From: Deltaproteobacteria bacterium
GTDB lineage: Bacteria > Desulfobacterota > Desulfobulbia > Desulfobulbales > Desulfobulbaceae
Direction of reading: 5' to 3'
Length of the DNA stretch: 15,848 nt
NCBI GenBank assembly: GCA_024277485.1
Contig: JAJRVA010000229.1
Coordinates: 1-15,848, forward strand
The notes below the pieces were generated by a model. The model was given only the letters and a program-made list of their open reading frames with translations, did no database searches and had not been told where the DNA came from. The position numbers were made by a program, and so were the translations under genes. Shown piece by piece: positions 4,685 through 12,578 of the stretch. Numbering within the stretch: position 1 is the stretch's first letter; each line of letters starts with the position of its first letter.

Positions 4685-7189
4685 CAGCGTACCGTCCTCA
4701 AATTGCACTGTTTTTATTGACACATATTCGGATACTTCTCCGTCCTGCAGAGGCCTGACAAAGATACGAACCGGCTTTTCAGCGTGACTGATACCTGGTT
4801 TGATTACCGGTTGCTTCAGCACTGTCTTCCCGGCCTCGAAGAGAAAAGGGTCAAACTGAATCCGTACATCCTCTGAAACAGCTTCCTGCCAGCCCGCAAA
4901 CGGCCCTTTGGGCCGGCCTGCCTTCAGGCCGGCAATACGCAGTGTACCGGCGAACACCTTGTCCTGAATCACATAGGTCCCTTCAGCACTTATGGTCCCG
5001 CCCTGCACCTCGGGAATCAGCCAGGGGGAAGCACAATTCCGGAACAGACGGATATCCGTATCCTTCAGTGATGCAGACAACCGCCCTTTCCCGGTTAGTG
5101 GGGAATATATCCCTGCAAGAGTCAGTTTTCCCTTTCTGCCGATCCTGCCTGCCGCCCTGATGTTGTCCTTTTTGTCTACTTCGCCCTGCAGATTGTCAGC
5201 CTGCAGTGAAAAGTTTTTTATTTCAAACTGCAGGGGCCGGTCCCTGTCAAACGGATTGGGCACCTGTCTGTACAGGGTAGAACCGGTGATCTCCAACCTG
5301 CGGGTCGAGATAGTCCATGATTCCTTGCCAGCCGTGCTTTTCCGCATTTCTGCCAGCCTGACGCTGTCCCCATAAATATCTCCCTGGGCCAGAAGCAATG
5401 CATCACAGAAAAACTGCCGGCCGGAGAACTCAGCACGCAGTTTCAGGCAATCCAGCTTCTTGCCGGATATGATTTTCCTGCGCTTCTTCAGGAAAACGAA
5501 ATCACGCACTGTCAATCGACCGTCAGACAGACGGAACAACGCTGCTGACTCTGCCCCGTCTGAATCTGAATCCGTGATCAGTGAAAACGGGCTCTCCAGA
5601 TCAGCCCTTCCTTCAGCAAAGCTTACGTTTACCGGCAGAAACCTTGAGTACTGCTGCAGGTCAAGATTGGTTACAGTTAGAATACCGTCCATCTGCAGTC
5701 CCCGGCTGATTTTACCGGCCGATGAAAATTTCATCGCACTGCCGGCTGAAGACGATTCACCCTTGAGAGAAAATGAAGCCTGCACAGCATCCTTTTTTAC
5801 CTGTTGCCGATACGTCTCGTTTGAAAATCCGGTTATCAGAAGCTGGACATTGTTCCAGGAATAGCTGGATTTCCTCTGCCTGCCGTATACCAGGCGAAGA
5901 ACCCCGTCTTCCCAGGAAAATTTCTCACATTGTATGCCGTAAGGGTACCCATTGAGCCCCCGGACAAGATTTTTCAGGTCGCGAAAAGATACGCCGTTTT
6001 GAGCCGTCCCCGGTTTCGTACCCAGGGTAAAAGTAAATTCCGGCCTGCTGAAAACCATATTCGTGACAATATACTGTCTGGTTTGAGGAAAAGCCTGGAT
6101 CTCCACGCGTGCTTCAGGAACTTTCAAAACCTGCACACCGTTCCGGTCTGCAAAATGTAATGTGTTGACCGCTGCGGTCAACTGCACGGAGACCTTCTGG
6201 CTGTCATCGCGCATTTCAGGGATAACAAAATCAACATCAACATCAGCCTGTCCCCCCGTCAACTGGAAGGGACTCTGCTGCAGAGCCGGAAGATAGGCAA
6301 GATAATTCTGCAAAACAATCCCGGTAAACCTGAGGGTAAACCTTGTCTCCATGTTCCCCTGCGCATTTTTCTGCTGCCGTCCGTCTATCTGGACCGGGCT
6401 TGAATCAACGACAGCGTTCAGGCGCGGCAGAGTGGTGGCACTGCCCCCGCGTGCCTCTGCAGCAGATGGAAAATAAAAACTGACCTGTTCAAAGTGATGC
6501 TGTTTCCCGGCCCGTTCGTCGTCGACGATTATGCGGCCGTCGGTAAGACGGACACCGTCAAAAACCAGCCATGCGGGCCAGCTCATCCTGCCGCCGCTCT
6601 CCTTTAACAGTGAGAGAAAATGAACCGCATCAGCGATGTTAAAAGAGCCTGACTGCAATCTGACAAGGTTCAGAGACACCCCGTTTATTTTCACCTCCCT
6701 GCAGACCAGCTGCCTGCGAAAAAGGGCCGCAAAATCCAGCCGGAAGGAGAAACTGGAACATTCAAGCAGATTATGTTCGTCTGCATTACCGTAAACCGGC
6801 CCGATTGTGATATCCGTGGCATACACCCGCAGGGAAAACGGGGAAAAGACGATCCTCTTCACCTGGACCGTCCTGTCAAAAGATATGGACAGGCTCCTGG
6901 CGACAGGACCCTTGATCAACGACGGAACAAGAAAGTAACTGCCCACCCCGTACAGAATGACCAGGAAAAGGGGAATGGCGATCCAGAGCAGTATCCTGCC
7001 GGGTTGAAGCGGGAAGTTCCTTCTGGCCGCCTTACGTGGAGCATGTCGCTTAAAGGGCGCACCAGGTCCCGGTTCAGCGGGAAGTTTAATCCCATGACGG
7101 CCTGTACGCAGCGGATCATCATGGTCATCGGGAGTAATTTTATTTTTATCAGGTTTAATCCTGATATTGCCATACCTATCTGCCGGCAT
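4682..7189 (-). CDS. DUF748 / AsmA-like envelope protein, N-terminal part ending at TAG
   Basis: The 835-residue product has a basic, Pro-rich cytoplasmic tail (1-64), a single membrane anchor at about 65-88 (ILLWIAIPLFLVILYGVGSY) and a long periplasmic beta-rich region. FSPFSLRVYATDITIG (115-130) is the usual opening of DUF748 and AsmA-like proteins, and repeated 'DG..i..D' and 'G.v.....' modules follow. AsmA-like proteins form elongated hydrophobic grooves, and several are implicated in moving phospholipid between the inner and outer membranes; membership of this protein in that activity is inference. The end, VQFEDGTL followed by TAG, breaks the family pattern in mid-module, and the reading frame continues for 360 codons after it. 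The upstream and downstream parts sum to about 1196 codons including the TAG, close to normal for intact DUF748 proteins. It is the first gene of the minus-strand unit, with a weak AGAGAA ribosome site. Confidence 0.85.
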   Translation of the reverse strand: MPADRYGNIRIKPDKNKITPDDHDDPLRTGRHGIKLPAEPGPGAPFKRHAPRKAARRNFPLQPGRILLWIAIPLFLVILYGVGSYFLVPSLIKGPVARSLSISFDRTVQVKRIVFSPFSLRVYATDITIGPVYGNADEHNLLECSSFSFRLDFAALFRRQLVCREVKINGVSLNLVRLQSGSFNIADAVHFLSLLKESGGRMSWPAWLVFDGVRLTDGRIIVDDERAGKQHHFEQVSFYFPSAAEARGGSATTLPRLNAVVDSSPVQIDGRQQKNAQGNMETRFTLRFTGIVLQNYLAYLPALQQSPFQLTGGQADVDVDFVIPEMRDDSQKVSVQLTAAVNTLHFADRNGVQVLKVPEARVEIQAFPQTRQYIVTNMVFSRPEFTFTLGTKPGTAQNGVSFRDLKNLVRGLNGYPYGIQCEKFSWEDGVLRLVYGRQRKSSYSWNNVQLLITGFSNETYRQQVKKDAVQASFSLKGESSSAGSAMKFSSAGKISRGLQMDGILTVTNLDLQQYSRFLPVNVSFAEGRADLESPFSLITDSDSDGAESAALFRLSDGRLTVRDFVFLKKRRKIISGKKLDCLKLRAEFSGRQFFCDALLLAQGDIYGDSVRLAEMRKSTAGKESWTISTRRLEITGSTLYRQVPNPFDRDRPLQFEIKNFSLQADNLQGEVDKKDNIRAAGRIGRKGKLTLAGIYSPLTGKGRLSASLKDTDIRLFRNCASPWLIPEVQGGTISAEGTYVIQDKVFAGTLRIAGLKAGRPKGPFAGWQEAVSEDVRIQFDPFLFEAGKTVLKQPVIKPGISHAEKPVRIFVRPLQDGEVSEYVSIKTVQFEDGTL

Positions 7190-7355
7190 ATCGTTCTCTT
7201 CTCAACACTGGGTTTCCTTTTTAAAATAATGGATTAACAAATCATTTTTTTTACCCTGATTTCTTATTTTACTGTTCAATTTTTTTTTTACATGCTAAAT
7301 TTAAACAAAATCAACCGCAAAACAATTAACTGGCAGAAAATTCCAGTCTCTCTTC
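7190..7355. promoter_or_regulatory. AT-rich divergent promoter region between DUF748 and cdaA
   Basis: This 166-base spacer is much more AT-rich than the flanking genes and holds long T runs (around 7243-7250 and 7279-7288). Both neighbours start away from it, so it must contain both promoters or feed both units. Several AT-rich hexamers resemble -10 boxes on each strand, but none has a well-spaced strong -35, so I do not place individual promoters. No hairpin with a T-tract stands out. Confidence 0.5.
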
Positions 7356-8156
7356 ATGCTTAATTTGCTCAGTTCCCTACGATGGCAGGATGTAATAGAC
7401 ATTGCGGTTGTTACAATTATCATATACCGGATCATTCTTCTTATCCGCGGCACCAGGGCGGTACAGATGGTTGCCGGAATCGTTGTCATAACGATCTTTT
7501 ATTTCATCTCAAGGCAGTTTGATCTGCTGACACTCCACTGGCTGCTGCGGACCTTTCTCAACTCGATTTTCCTCATCATCATTATTGTTTTTCAACGTGA
7601 TATCCGTCGCGTTCTGACCCAGGTCGGCAAAACACCGTTCCACAAACAGTATGACATGGTCGCCCAGGAGCTGAACGAGGTCGTCAAGGCATCCTTCCAT
7701 ATGTCCAGACGCCGGATCGGAGCCCTGATAGTGCTGGAAAGAGAGACAGGGCTCCGGGATTATATTGAATCAGGACATCCCGTTGACGCCAAACTGACCC
7801 GTGAACTCCTTATCTCCATTTTCCTGCCTTCGTCACCCATTCATGACGGTGGGGTTGTTGTCCACAACGGCAGAATCCACTCAGCCGGCTGTCTTCTTCC
7901 CCTGTCCAAAAGACCTGATATTGACAAACGGTACGGCACCAGACACCGGGCAGCACTGGGTCTGTCCGAGGAGACAGATGCGGTTGTTATCGTGGTCTCG
8001 GAAGAAAGCCAGGAAGTATCTCTTGCTCAGCAGGGAGAAATCACCCGCATCCCGAACGAAGAGGTCCTGGCCAGCCGGCTGCATAGAATTTTCATCAGCA
8101 CTGATATACCCGGCTACTCCTGGAGAAACTGGCTGGGCAAGGCTCGAGGCTCATGA
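7356..8156 (+). CDS. cdaA: diadenylate cyclase CdaA (c-di-AMP synthase)
   Basis: The 266-residue protein has three N-terminal membrane helices (about 12-30, 36-52 and 63-80) followed by a DAC domain. This is the standard CdaA layout and length. The catalytic landmarks are PIHDGGVVVHNGRIHSAGC (161-179), which carries the metal-binding Asp of the DGA motif, and YGTRHRAALGLSEETDAV (193-210), which carries the RHR motif that contacts ATP. In this protein the DGA motif is DGG (164-166). CdaA joins two ATP molecules into cyclic di-AMP, a messenger in osmotic and cell-wall control. It starts the conserved cdaA-ybbR-glmM unit, in which YbbR/CdaR and GlmM are known regulators of the cyclase in Firmicutes. 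Its ATG overlaps no upstream gene, and no Shine-Dalgarno precedes it. The stop overlaps the ybbR start by 4 bases (ATGA). Confidence 0.95.
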   Translation: MLNLLSSLRWQDVIDIAVVTIIIYRIILLIRGTRAVQMVAGIVVITIFYFISRQFDLLTLHWLLRTFLNSIFLIIIIVFQRDIRRVLTQVGKTPFHKQYDMVAQELNEVVKASFHMSRRRIGALIVLERETGLRDYIESGHPVDAKLTRELLISIFLPSSPIHDGGVVVHNGRIHSAGCLLPLSKRPDIDKRYGTRHRAALGLSEETDAVVIVVSEESQEVSLAQQGEITRIPNEEVLASRLHRIFISTDIPGYSWRNWLGKARGS

Positions 8157-9103
8157 AAAAGCTCACCTTTATTAAAAACAAACCGGAAAACTGGCTGCTG
8201 AAAGCAATATCTCTCTGTCTTGCAGTTATGCTCTGGTATTTCGTCGTAGGCGAAGACCAGCTGGACATAACGATGAAAGTTCCCATTGAGGTGATTAATT
8301 TACCACGGAACCTGACCATTTCCAACCAGTACAAAAAAGAAATTGAGGTCTCCGTCCGCGGCCCTCGGAGCATCGTTCTTGACCTGAAAAACAGGAATAT
8401 TTCAAGGCCGGTCAATCTTTCCGATGCAAAGCCGGGCACCATAGTCATAAAAAACGATGAGACATCCATTTCGTTCCCAAAGGGGATAACCGTTCAGCGT
8501 CTGCAGCCTAAAAACATCACCCTCCTGCTGGATCAACTCATCCAGAAAGATTTTCCCATTGAACCCGTAACCCAGGGCAAACCGGCCAAGGGGTATATCC
8601 TGCAGAAACTCTACCTGGATCCGGACCGCCTTGTTATTTCCGGCCCCAAAAATGTTTTAGACAGGGATGTTGCCCTGAAAACATACGTCATAGATCTTGA
8701 AGGGCTGAACCATTCCACGACCCTGCAGGTCCACCTGAACCTTGATCCTGATTTTCTGGATCTCCTGGGAGAAACTGTGGTTACCGCAAAGCTGGATGTC
8801 CGTGAAAAGCTCGTAGTCCGCACGGTCGACAATATTCCGGTCAACGTCAGGGAAGCCGGCGTTCCCGTTACAGTACAGCCGGATTCGATAAAGGTTGAAG
8901 CCAGGATTCCCGAGAATCTTATCAGAGTAACACCGGAGCTGGCCATGCTCTTTCGTGCCTCAGTCTCGGCCGGGGACGTGACTGTTCCTGTCCAGAAAAC
9001 CGTAACAGTCAACGGGGTGAATGTTCCGGGCCACGACCCCATCCAGATCCTTTCCCTCAAACCGAAAAATGTGTTAATAACCCCGGTTGAAAACGGTCGA
9101 TAA
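8153..9103 (+). CDS. cdaR: YbbR-domain protein, CdaA regulator type
   Basis: The 316-residue protein has one N-terminal signal anchor (about 14-32, [20 protein letters not shown]). Its extracytoplasmic part is built of repeated YbbR beta modules of about 80 residues, recognisable by recurring phrases such as [13 protein letters not shown] (67-79), 'L.P..I...L' (118-125) and [12 protein letters not shown]. The number of modules is three to four by eye. In Firmicutes CdaR binds CdaA across the membrane and tunes c-di-AMP output. The location directly after cdaA with an ATGA overlap supports the same partnership here, but the regulatory direction is unknown. A weak CGAGG precedes the start, so translation is probably coupled to cdaA. 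Sequence identity in this family is low; the call rests on topology, repeats and position. Confidence 0.9.
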   Translation: MKKLTFIKNKPENWLLKAISLCLAVMLWYFVVGEDQLDITMKVPIEVINLPRNLTISNQYKKEIEVSVRGPRSIVLDLKNRNISRPVNLSDAKPGTIVIKNDETSISFPKGITVQRLQPKNITLLLDQLIQKDFPIEPVTQGKPAKGYILQKLYLDPDRLVISGPKNVLDRDVALKTYVIDLEGLNHSTTLQVHLNLDPDFLDLLGETVVTAKLDVREKLVVRTVDNIPVNVREAGVPVTVQPDSIKVEARIPENLIRVTPELAMLFRASVSAGDVTVPVQKTVTVNGVNVPGHDPIQILSLKPKNVLITPVENGR

Positions 9104-9171
9104 CTGAAACGGGGAACCCCCTCACCAGTTGCAGAGGTCAAAAAACTTCCAACTCTTTTCACAACAGCGAT

Positions 9172-10536
9172 ATGACTGATACGACACGAAAACTTTTTGG
9201 AACTGACGGTGTTCGCGGAGTGGCCAACATTCATCCCATGACAACGGAAATTGCCATGCAGATCGGCCGTGCCATCGCATTCCTGGTCAAAGACCGTACC
9301 AAGGGTCATCACATTGTCATTGGTAAGGATACCCGCCTTTCAGGCTACATGATTGAAAATGCACTTGCTGCCGGGATCTGCTCAATGGGCGTCAATGTCC
9401 AGATCTTAGGTCCCATGCCCACTCCCGGCATAGCGTTTATCACCACTTCCATGCGGGCTGATGCCGGAGTCGTCATTTCCGCCTCTCATAATCCTTTTCA
9501 GGATAACGGTATAAAAATCTTTTTCCGGGATGGCTTCAAACTGCCCGACGCCAAGGAAACGGAAATCGAGGAGCTGATATTTTCACAGAAAATGGAAGCA
9601 CTTCGGCCGGTTGCCGATGAAGTGGGCAAGGCTTCACGTATTGATGATTCCAACGGGCGATATATCGTCTTTCTCAAGAATACATTCCCCAGGAAATATA
9701 CCCTTGATGATTTTCACATCGTCCTTGATTGCGCCCATGGCGCAACGTATAAAGTTGCCCCGCACGTCTTTACCGAACTCGGCGCCAGGGTAACGGCCAT
9801 CGGAATAGATCCGGACGGAAAAAACATCAACCGGGACTGCGGCGCCCTGCACCCTGAAAAAATCGCCGCAAAGGTCAGGGAGGTTGGCGCGGATCTCGGT
9901 CTTGCCCTTGACGGCGACGGCGACCGGCTCATCGTCTGTGATGAAAACGGGGCCATAGTTGACGGAGATCATATCATGGCCATCTGTGCCAGGGACCTTC
10001 TTGCAGGCCGCAGGCTCAGGAAAAAAACCCTGGTGGCGACAATCATGAGCAACATGGGTCTTGAAGAGGCCATGAAAAACATGGGCGGCCGGATGGTCCG
10101 CACCCAGGTGGGAGACCGTTACGTTGTCGAGACCATGCGCAGCAGAGGATACAACTTTGGCGGTGAGCAGTCAGGCCATCTTGTTTTCCTTGATCACAAC
10201 ACCACAGGAGACGGGATACTTGCCGCCCTGCAGCTCCTTTCCGTGATGATCAAAAAGAAAAAGCCCCTGTCTGAACTAGCCGGCATCATGACAACCTACC
10301 CGCAGGTTCTTGAAAATGTCCGCATATCCTCCAAAATACCACCTGCCCGAATTCAGGGGCTTCCCGAAGCGCTGGCAGAGGCTGAAAATCAGCTTGGAGA
10401 CCGGGGCAGAATCCTGGTGCGCGCCTCCGGCACAGAACCGGTCATACGGGTCATGGTCGAGGGAGAGGATGAAAAGGAGATATCATCCATTGCCCTTGAA
10501 CTCAGTGATGTCATCCGGCACGCCGACAGGTGCTGA
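9172..10536 (+). CDS. glmM: phosphoglucosamine mutase
   Basis: The 454-residue protein is of typical GlmM length (about 445-455) and has all four functional loops. [13 protein letters not shown] (101-113) contains the phosphorylated serine at 105. [10 protein letters not shown] (246-255) binds the divalent metal. GEQSGH (331-336) contacts the sugar. [15 protein letters not shown] (417-431) binds the substrate phosphate. It interconverts glucosamine-6-phosphate and glucosamine-1-phosphate in the cytoplasm, feeding UDP-GlcNAc for peptidoglycan and lipopolysaccharide. In Firmicutes GlmM also binds and inhibits CdaA, and this cluster would allow the same link (inference). A 68-base gap separates it from ybbR. 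The ATG at 9172 is the first in-frame start and fits the family N-terminus ([10 protein letters not shown] at 7-16), although no Shine-Dalgarno is visible. The stop is TGA. Confidence 0.97.
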   Translation: MTDTTRKLFGTDGVRGVANIHPMTTEIAMQIGRAIAFLVKDRTKGHHIVIGKDTRLSGYMIENALAAGICSMGVNVQILGPMPTPGIAFITTSMRADAGVVISASHNPFQDNGIKIFFRDGFKLPDAKETEIEELIFSQKMEALRPVADEVGKASRIDDSNGRYIVFLKNTFPRKYTLDDFHIVLDCAHGATYKVAPHVFTELGARVTAIGIDPDGKNINRDCGALHPEKIAAKVREVGADLGLALDGDGDRLIVCDENGAIVDGDHIMAICARDLLAGRRLRKKTLVATIMSNMGLEEAMKNMGGRMVRTQVGDRYVVETMRSRGYNFGGEQSGHLVFLDHNTTGDGILAALQLLSVMIKKKKPLSELAGIMTTYPQVLENVRISSKIPPARIQGLPEALAEAENQLGDRGRILVRASGTEPVIRVMVEGEDEKEISSIALELSDVIRHADRC

Positions 10537-10540
10537 AGCA

Positions 10541-10607
10541 GGTTTACGCTTCAAGGTTCAAGGTGCAGGGTCCTTCAGTTCTGCATGGAAGCCCTGAACC
10601 GTAAACC
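10541..10607. repeat. imperfect inverted repeat between convergent glmM and nikR
   Basis: GGTTTAC (10541-10547) pairs with GTAAACC (10601-10607), and GGTTCA (10555-10560) pairs with TGAACC (10595-10600). The left arm carries a 7-base bulge. Inside, CAGGG (10566-10570) could alternatively pair with CCCTG (10592-10596). The left arm contains TTCAAGGTTCAAGGTGCAGG, a tandem-like pattern similar to dispersed intergenic repeats in this phylum (from memory). It may be a REP-like element and/or a bidirectional transcription end; no long T-tract is present. Confidence 0.5.
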
Positions 10608-10615
10608 TTCAACCG

Positions 10616-11026
10616 TCAGTACAAATGTCCGCCGGTACTGGACATGGTCAGGCTTCCGTCCTTGACCCCTCTGAGGGCGATGAGCCCCTGGGCCAGTTCC
10701 TGCACCTCAAAGGCCTTTCCCTTGACAATCGTTACCTCGAGACAGTTGTCATGGTCCATGTGCACATGAGTTGAAGAGGTAATAATATTATAAAACCGAT
10801 GCTGCAGTTCGGTTACTCTCTCCTGAAGCTGCGGCCTGTGGTGATCATACACGAGGGTAACCACTCCCACGACCTGGCTGTTGCGTTCCCATTCCTCCCT
10901 GACAAGGCTTTTTCGAATAAGATCCCGGACAGCCTCTGAACGGTTGCTGTACTTCTGCTGCCGGATGTAGTCGTCAAATTTTTCCAGCAGATCCTCTTCA
11001 AGTGAAATCGAAAATCGCTTCAGCAT
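10616..11026 (-). CDS. nikR: nickel-responsive regulator NikR
   Basis: From ATG at 11026 the protein has 136 residues, matching the family. A ribbon-helix-helix domain (1-45, KRFSISLEEDLLEKFDDYI with SNRSEAVRDLIR) binds DNA. The ACT-like nickel domain follows. The four square-planar Ni ligands known from E. coli (His76, His87, His89, Cys95) fall at exactly the same numbers here (LQHRF, STHVHMDHDNC). This agreement supports the ATG start over a TTG four codons upstream (11038), which a G-run ribosome site (GGGGGG, 11031-11036) overlaps. NikR represses nickel uptake or nickel-enzyme genes when nickel is sufficient. The gene begins 12 bases after the M48 protease stop, so the two are likely co-transcribed. 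No NikR operator resembling GTATGA-N16-TCATAC was recognised in the window. The stop is TGA. Confidence 0.95.
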   Translation of the reverse strand: MLKRFSISLEEDLLEKFDDYIRQQKYSNRSEAVRDLIRKSLVREEWERNSQVVGVVTLVYDHHRPQLQERVTELQHRFYNIITSSTHVHMDHDNCLEVTIVKGKAFEVQELAQGLIALRGVKDGSLTMSSTGGHLY

Positions 11027-11038
11027 ATTGCCCCCCAA

Positions 11039-12448
11039 TTACTTTTCAATCTCATCAAGCAGGGCGACAAGCTTCCCGGCTTCCTGCTGGAGAGAAGGAG
11101 GTACCGTGGAGTCTTTTTTTGCCCTGGCCAGGTATCCCCTGGCGAATTCAAGCTTTCCCTCATACAGGTAATACTTGCCGAGATAAAAGTTGCTCACACC
11201 GGTTTTCTTCATACCTGCCTTGATCCTGCCAAGTTCAAAATAAATCCTGGAGTATTCAGGCATAACCTTCATGACCTGGGTGTATAACCGCTCAGCCTCA
11301 TCCAGTCGGCCTTTCTTCTCCTGGGCACGGGCAAGGTGGAAGGCCGCGTACATGTCAGCCGGGTCGTTCCGGAAGGCCTGTGACAACACTTCAAACCCCT
11401 TGTCGATATTTCCGGAGTCTAAATACATGATCCCCATGTCCACATCAAGAATGTTGCGGTCCGGGAAATACTTTTTCACCTCTGCCATGTTACTGAGCGC
11501 CCGGGAAAAGTTGAGTTCCTTGGCCTCCAGCAGGGCAAGTCCGTAGGTAGCCATTGCCTTCTCTTCACTGCTCCGGCTCGAGGCCAGGGATGTGGCAAAA
11601 TACGCCCTGATTTTCTGCGCATCCTTGACACTCACCATGATCCTGTACTTGATCCTGAGGAAATTAAAGTTATCCGTCTTTTGAAATTTTTTCCCTGTGT
11701 TCATGTCCCGTTCATAGTCAAGCAGGGACTGCACATACTGGAGCCTGGCCTCGGGATTGGGATGGGTGAGAAGATACTGGGGAATCTGGCCGGAACGGTA
11801 GCGGGCGATACGCCGCATGGTACGGAGCATGCCCTCCATGGCCTGTGGATCCCTGTCCAGCGCGATCAGCCAGTCATAGGAAAGCCTGTCAGCCTGTTCC
11901 TCGTCCATCCTGCTGAAATGCAGGTTCGCGGCCTGGCCGGCAGCCTGGAAACCGGCAAAAAGCCCGGCCGCAAGGGAGGGGTCGCCAAGGGCGAGACTGG
12001 CCAGGGCCAGGGCGGTTGAAATGGCACTCACCTTGCCGCTCTTCGATGAACGTGTCGAGATGTGCCGGCTGACAACATGGCCGATTTCATGGGCCAGGAC
12101 ACTGACCAGTTCATCCTCGGTCTTCATGGTCTCGATCAGGCCGGAAAAAAAGAAAATCAGGCCGGACTGCGCGGCAAAGGCATTAAACTGATCATACGGA
12201 ACAATAAAGAAATGATAGTTGAAAAACTGCGGCCCGGCCTGGGCCAGAACTTCGCTGCCCAGTTCATTGATATACTGCGATATGTCCGGGTCATCCAGAA
12301 GGCTGAACTCGGTCCTGATCTTGAAGAGGAGTTTCTGGCCGATTTCTCGCTCCTCGCCAATGGTCATGGCGGCCCCGGGGGTGGAGACCAGCAGGTTACC
12401 CAGGAGAAGGATGGAGAGTATGGTTATAAATTTATATCTGCGTGTCAT
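11039..12448 (-). CDS. periplasmic M48 zinc metalloprotease with TPR tail (BepA-like)
   Basis: The 469-residue protein begins with a signal peptide (1-27, hydrophobic core ITILSILLLGNLLV, likely cut near GAA-M) and has no lipobox Cys. The M48 domain carries HEIGH at 120-124 with the third zinc ligand Glu183 in DEEQADRL. LTHPNPEAR (228-236) holds the conserved His that acts as a regulatory switch in BepA. From about 270 to the end come TPR-like helical pairs (for example AMATYGLALLEAKELNFSRA and the AAFHLARAQEKKGRLDEAER repeat). The architecture matches E. coli BepA/YfgC, which assists and degrades stalled outer-membrane proteins such as LptD. It is the first gene of the minus-strand unit with nikR. 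Its ribosome site is weak (AAGGA about 12 bases upstream). Confidence 0.93.
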   Translation of the reverse strand: MTRRYKFITILSILLLGNLLVSTPGAAMTIGEEREIGQKLLFKIRTEFSLLDDPDISQYINELGSEVLAQAGPQFFNYHFFIVPYDQFNAFAAQSGLIFFFSGLIETMKTEDELVSVLAHEIGHVVSRHISTRSSKSGKVSAISTALALASLALGDPSLAAGLFAGFQAAGQAANLHFSRMDEEQADRLSYDWLIALDRDPQAMEGMLRTMRRIARYRSGQIPQYLLTHPNPEARLQYVQSLLDYERDMNTGKKFQKTDNFNFLRIKYRIMVSVKDAQKIRAYFATSLASSRSSEEKAMATYGLALLEAKELNFSRALSNMAEVKKYFPDRNILDVDMGIMYLDSGNIDKGFEVLSQAFRNDPADMYAAFHLARAQEKKGRLDEAERLYTQVMKVMPEYSRIYFELGRIKAGMKKTGVSNFYLGKYYLYEGKLEFARGYLARAKKDSTVPPSLQQEAGKLVALLDEIEK

Positions 12449-12481
12449 AATGTAGCGTTTCCTTTTCCACTGCGTACCTCT

Positions 12482-12510
12482 ACTCTACTTACTGATACCC
12501 AAGCAGGCAA
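12482..12510 (-). promoter_or_regulatory. weak candidate promoter for M48-nikR
   Basis: On the minus strand TTGCCT (complement of 12505-12510) and TAGAGT (complement of 12482-12487) are 17 bases apart, each matching the consensus at 4 of 6 positions. The -35 lies in the left arm of the palindrome at 12503-12526, so a protein bound there would be placed to control this promoter. Confidence 0.25.
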
Positions 12511-12526
12511 GGCTCAACTTGCCCGC
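12503..12526. promoter_or_regulatory. palindrome / hairpin in divergent spacer
   Basis: GCAGGCAAG and CTTGCCCGC form an 8-pair stem with one mismatch around the 6-base loop GCTCAA. It lies between the start of the M48-nikR unit and the ABC ATPase start. No T-tract follows on either strand, so an operator is more likely than a terminator. It does not look like the E. coli NikR site. Confidence 0.35.
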
Positions 12527-12540
12527 AACCTATCTTCCTG

Positions 12541-12569
12541 TTGCCCTTCCCGGGTCCATGCGGTAAAAT
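12541..12569 (+). promoter_or_regulatory. candidate sigma-70 promoter directly before the ABC ATPase
   Basis: TTGCCC (12541-12546) and TAAAAT (12564-12569) have 17-base spacing; the -35 matches at 4 of 6 positions and the -10 at 5 of 6. The expected transcription start, about 7 bases past the -10, falls within 2-4 bases of the ATG at 12579. This would make the message leaderless or nearly so. Confidence 0.45.
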
Positions 12570-12578
12570 TCATTTATT

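Noticed and set aside
8611..9312. 233-codon minus-strand frame
   Set aside because: It lies opposite ybbR and the start of glmM, both well supported; its Ser/Thr/Arg-rich product is typical of an antisense shadow.
11027..11038. TTG start four codons upstream of the nikR ATG
   Set aside because: The ATG puts the nickel ligands at the canonical numbers 76, 87, 89 and 95, and the G-run that could serve as ribosome site overlaps the TTG.
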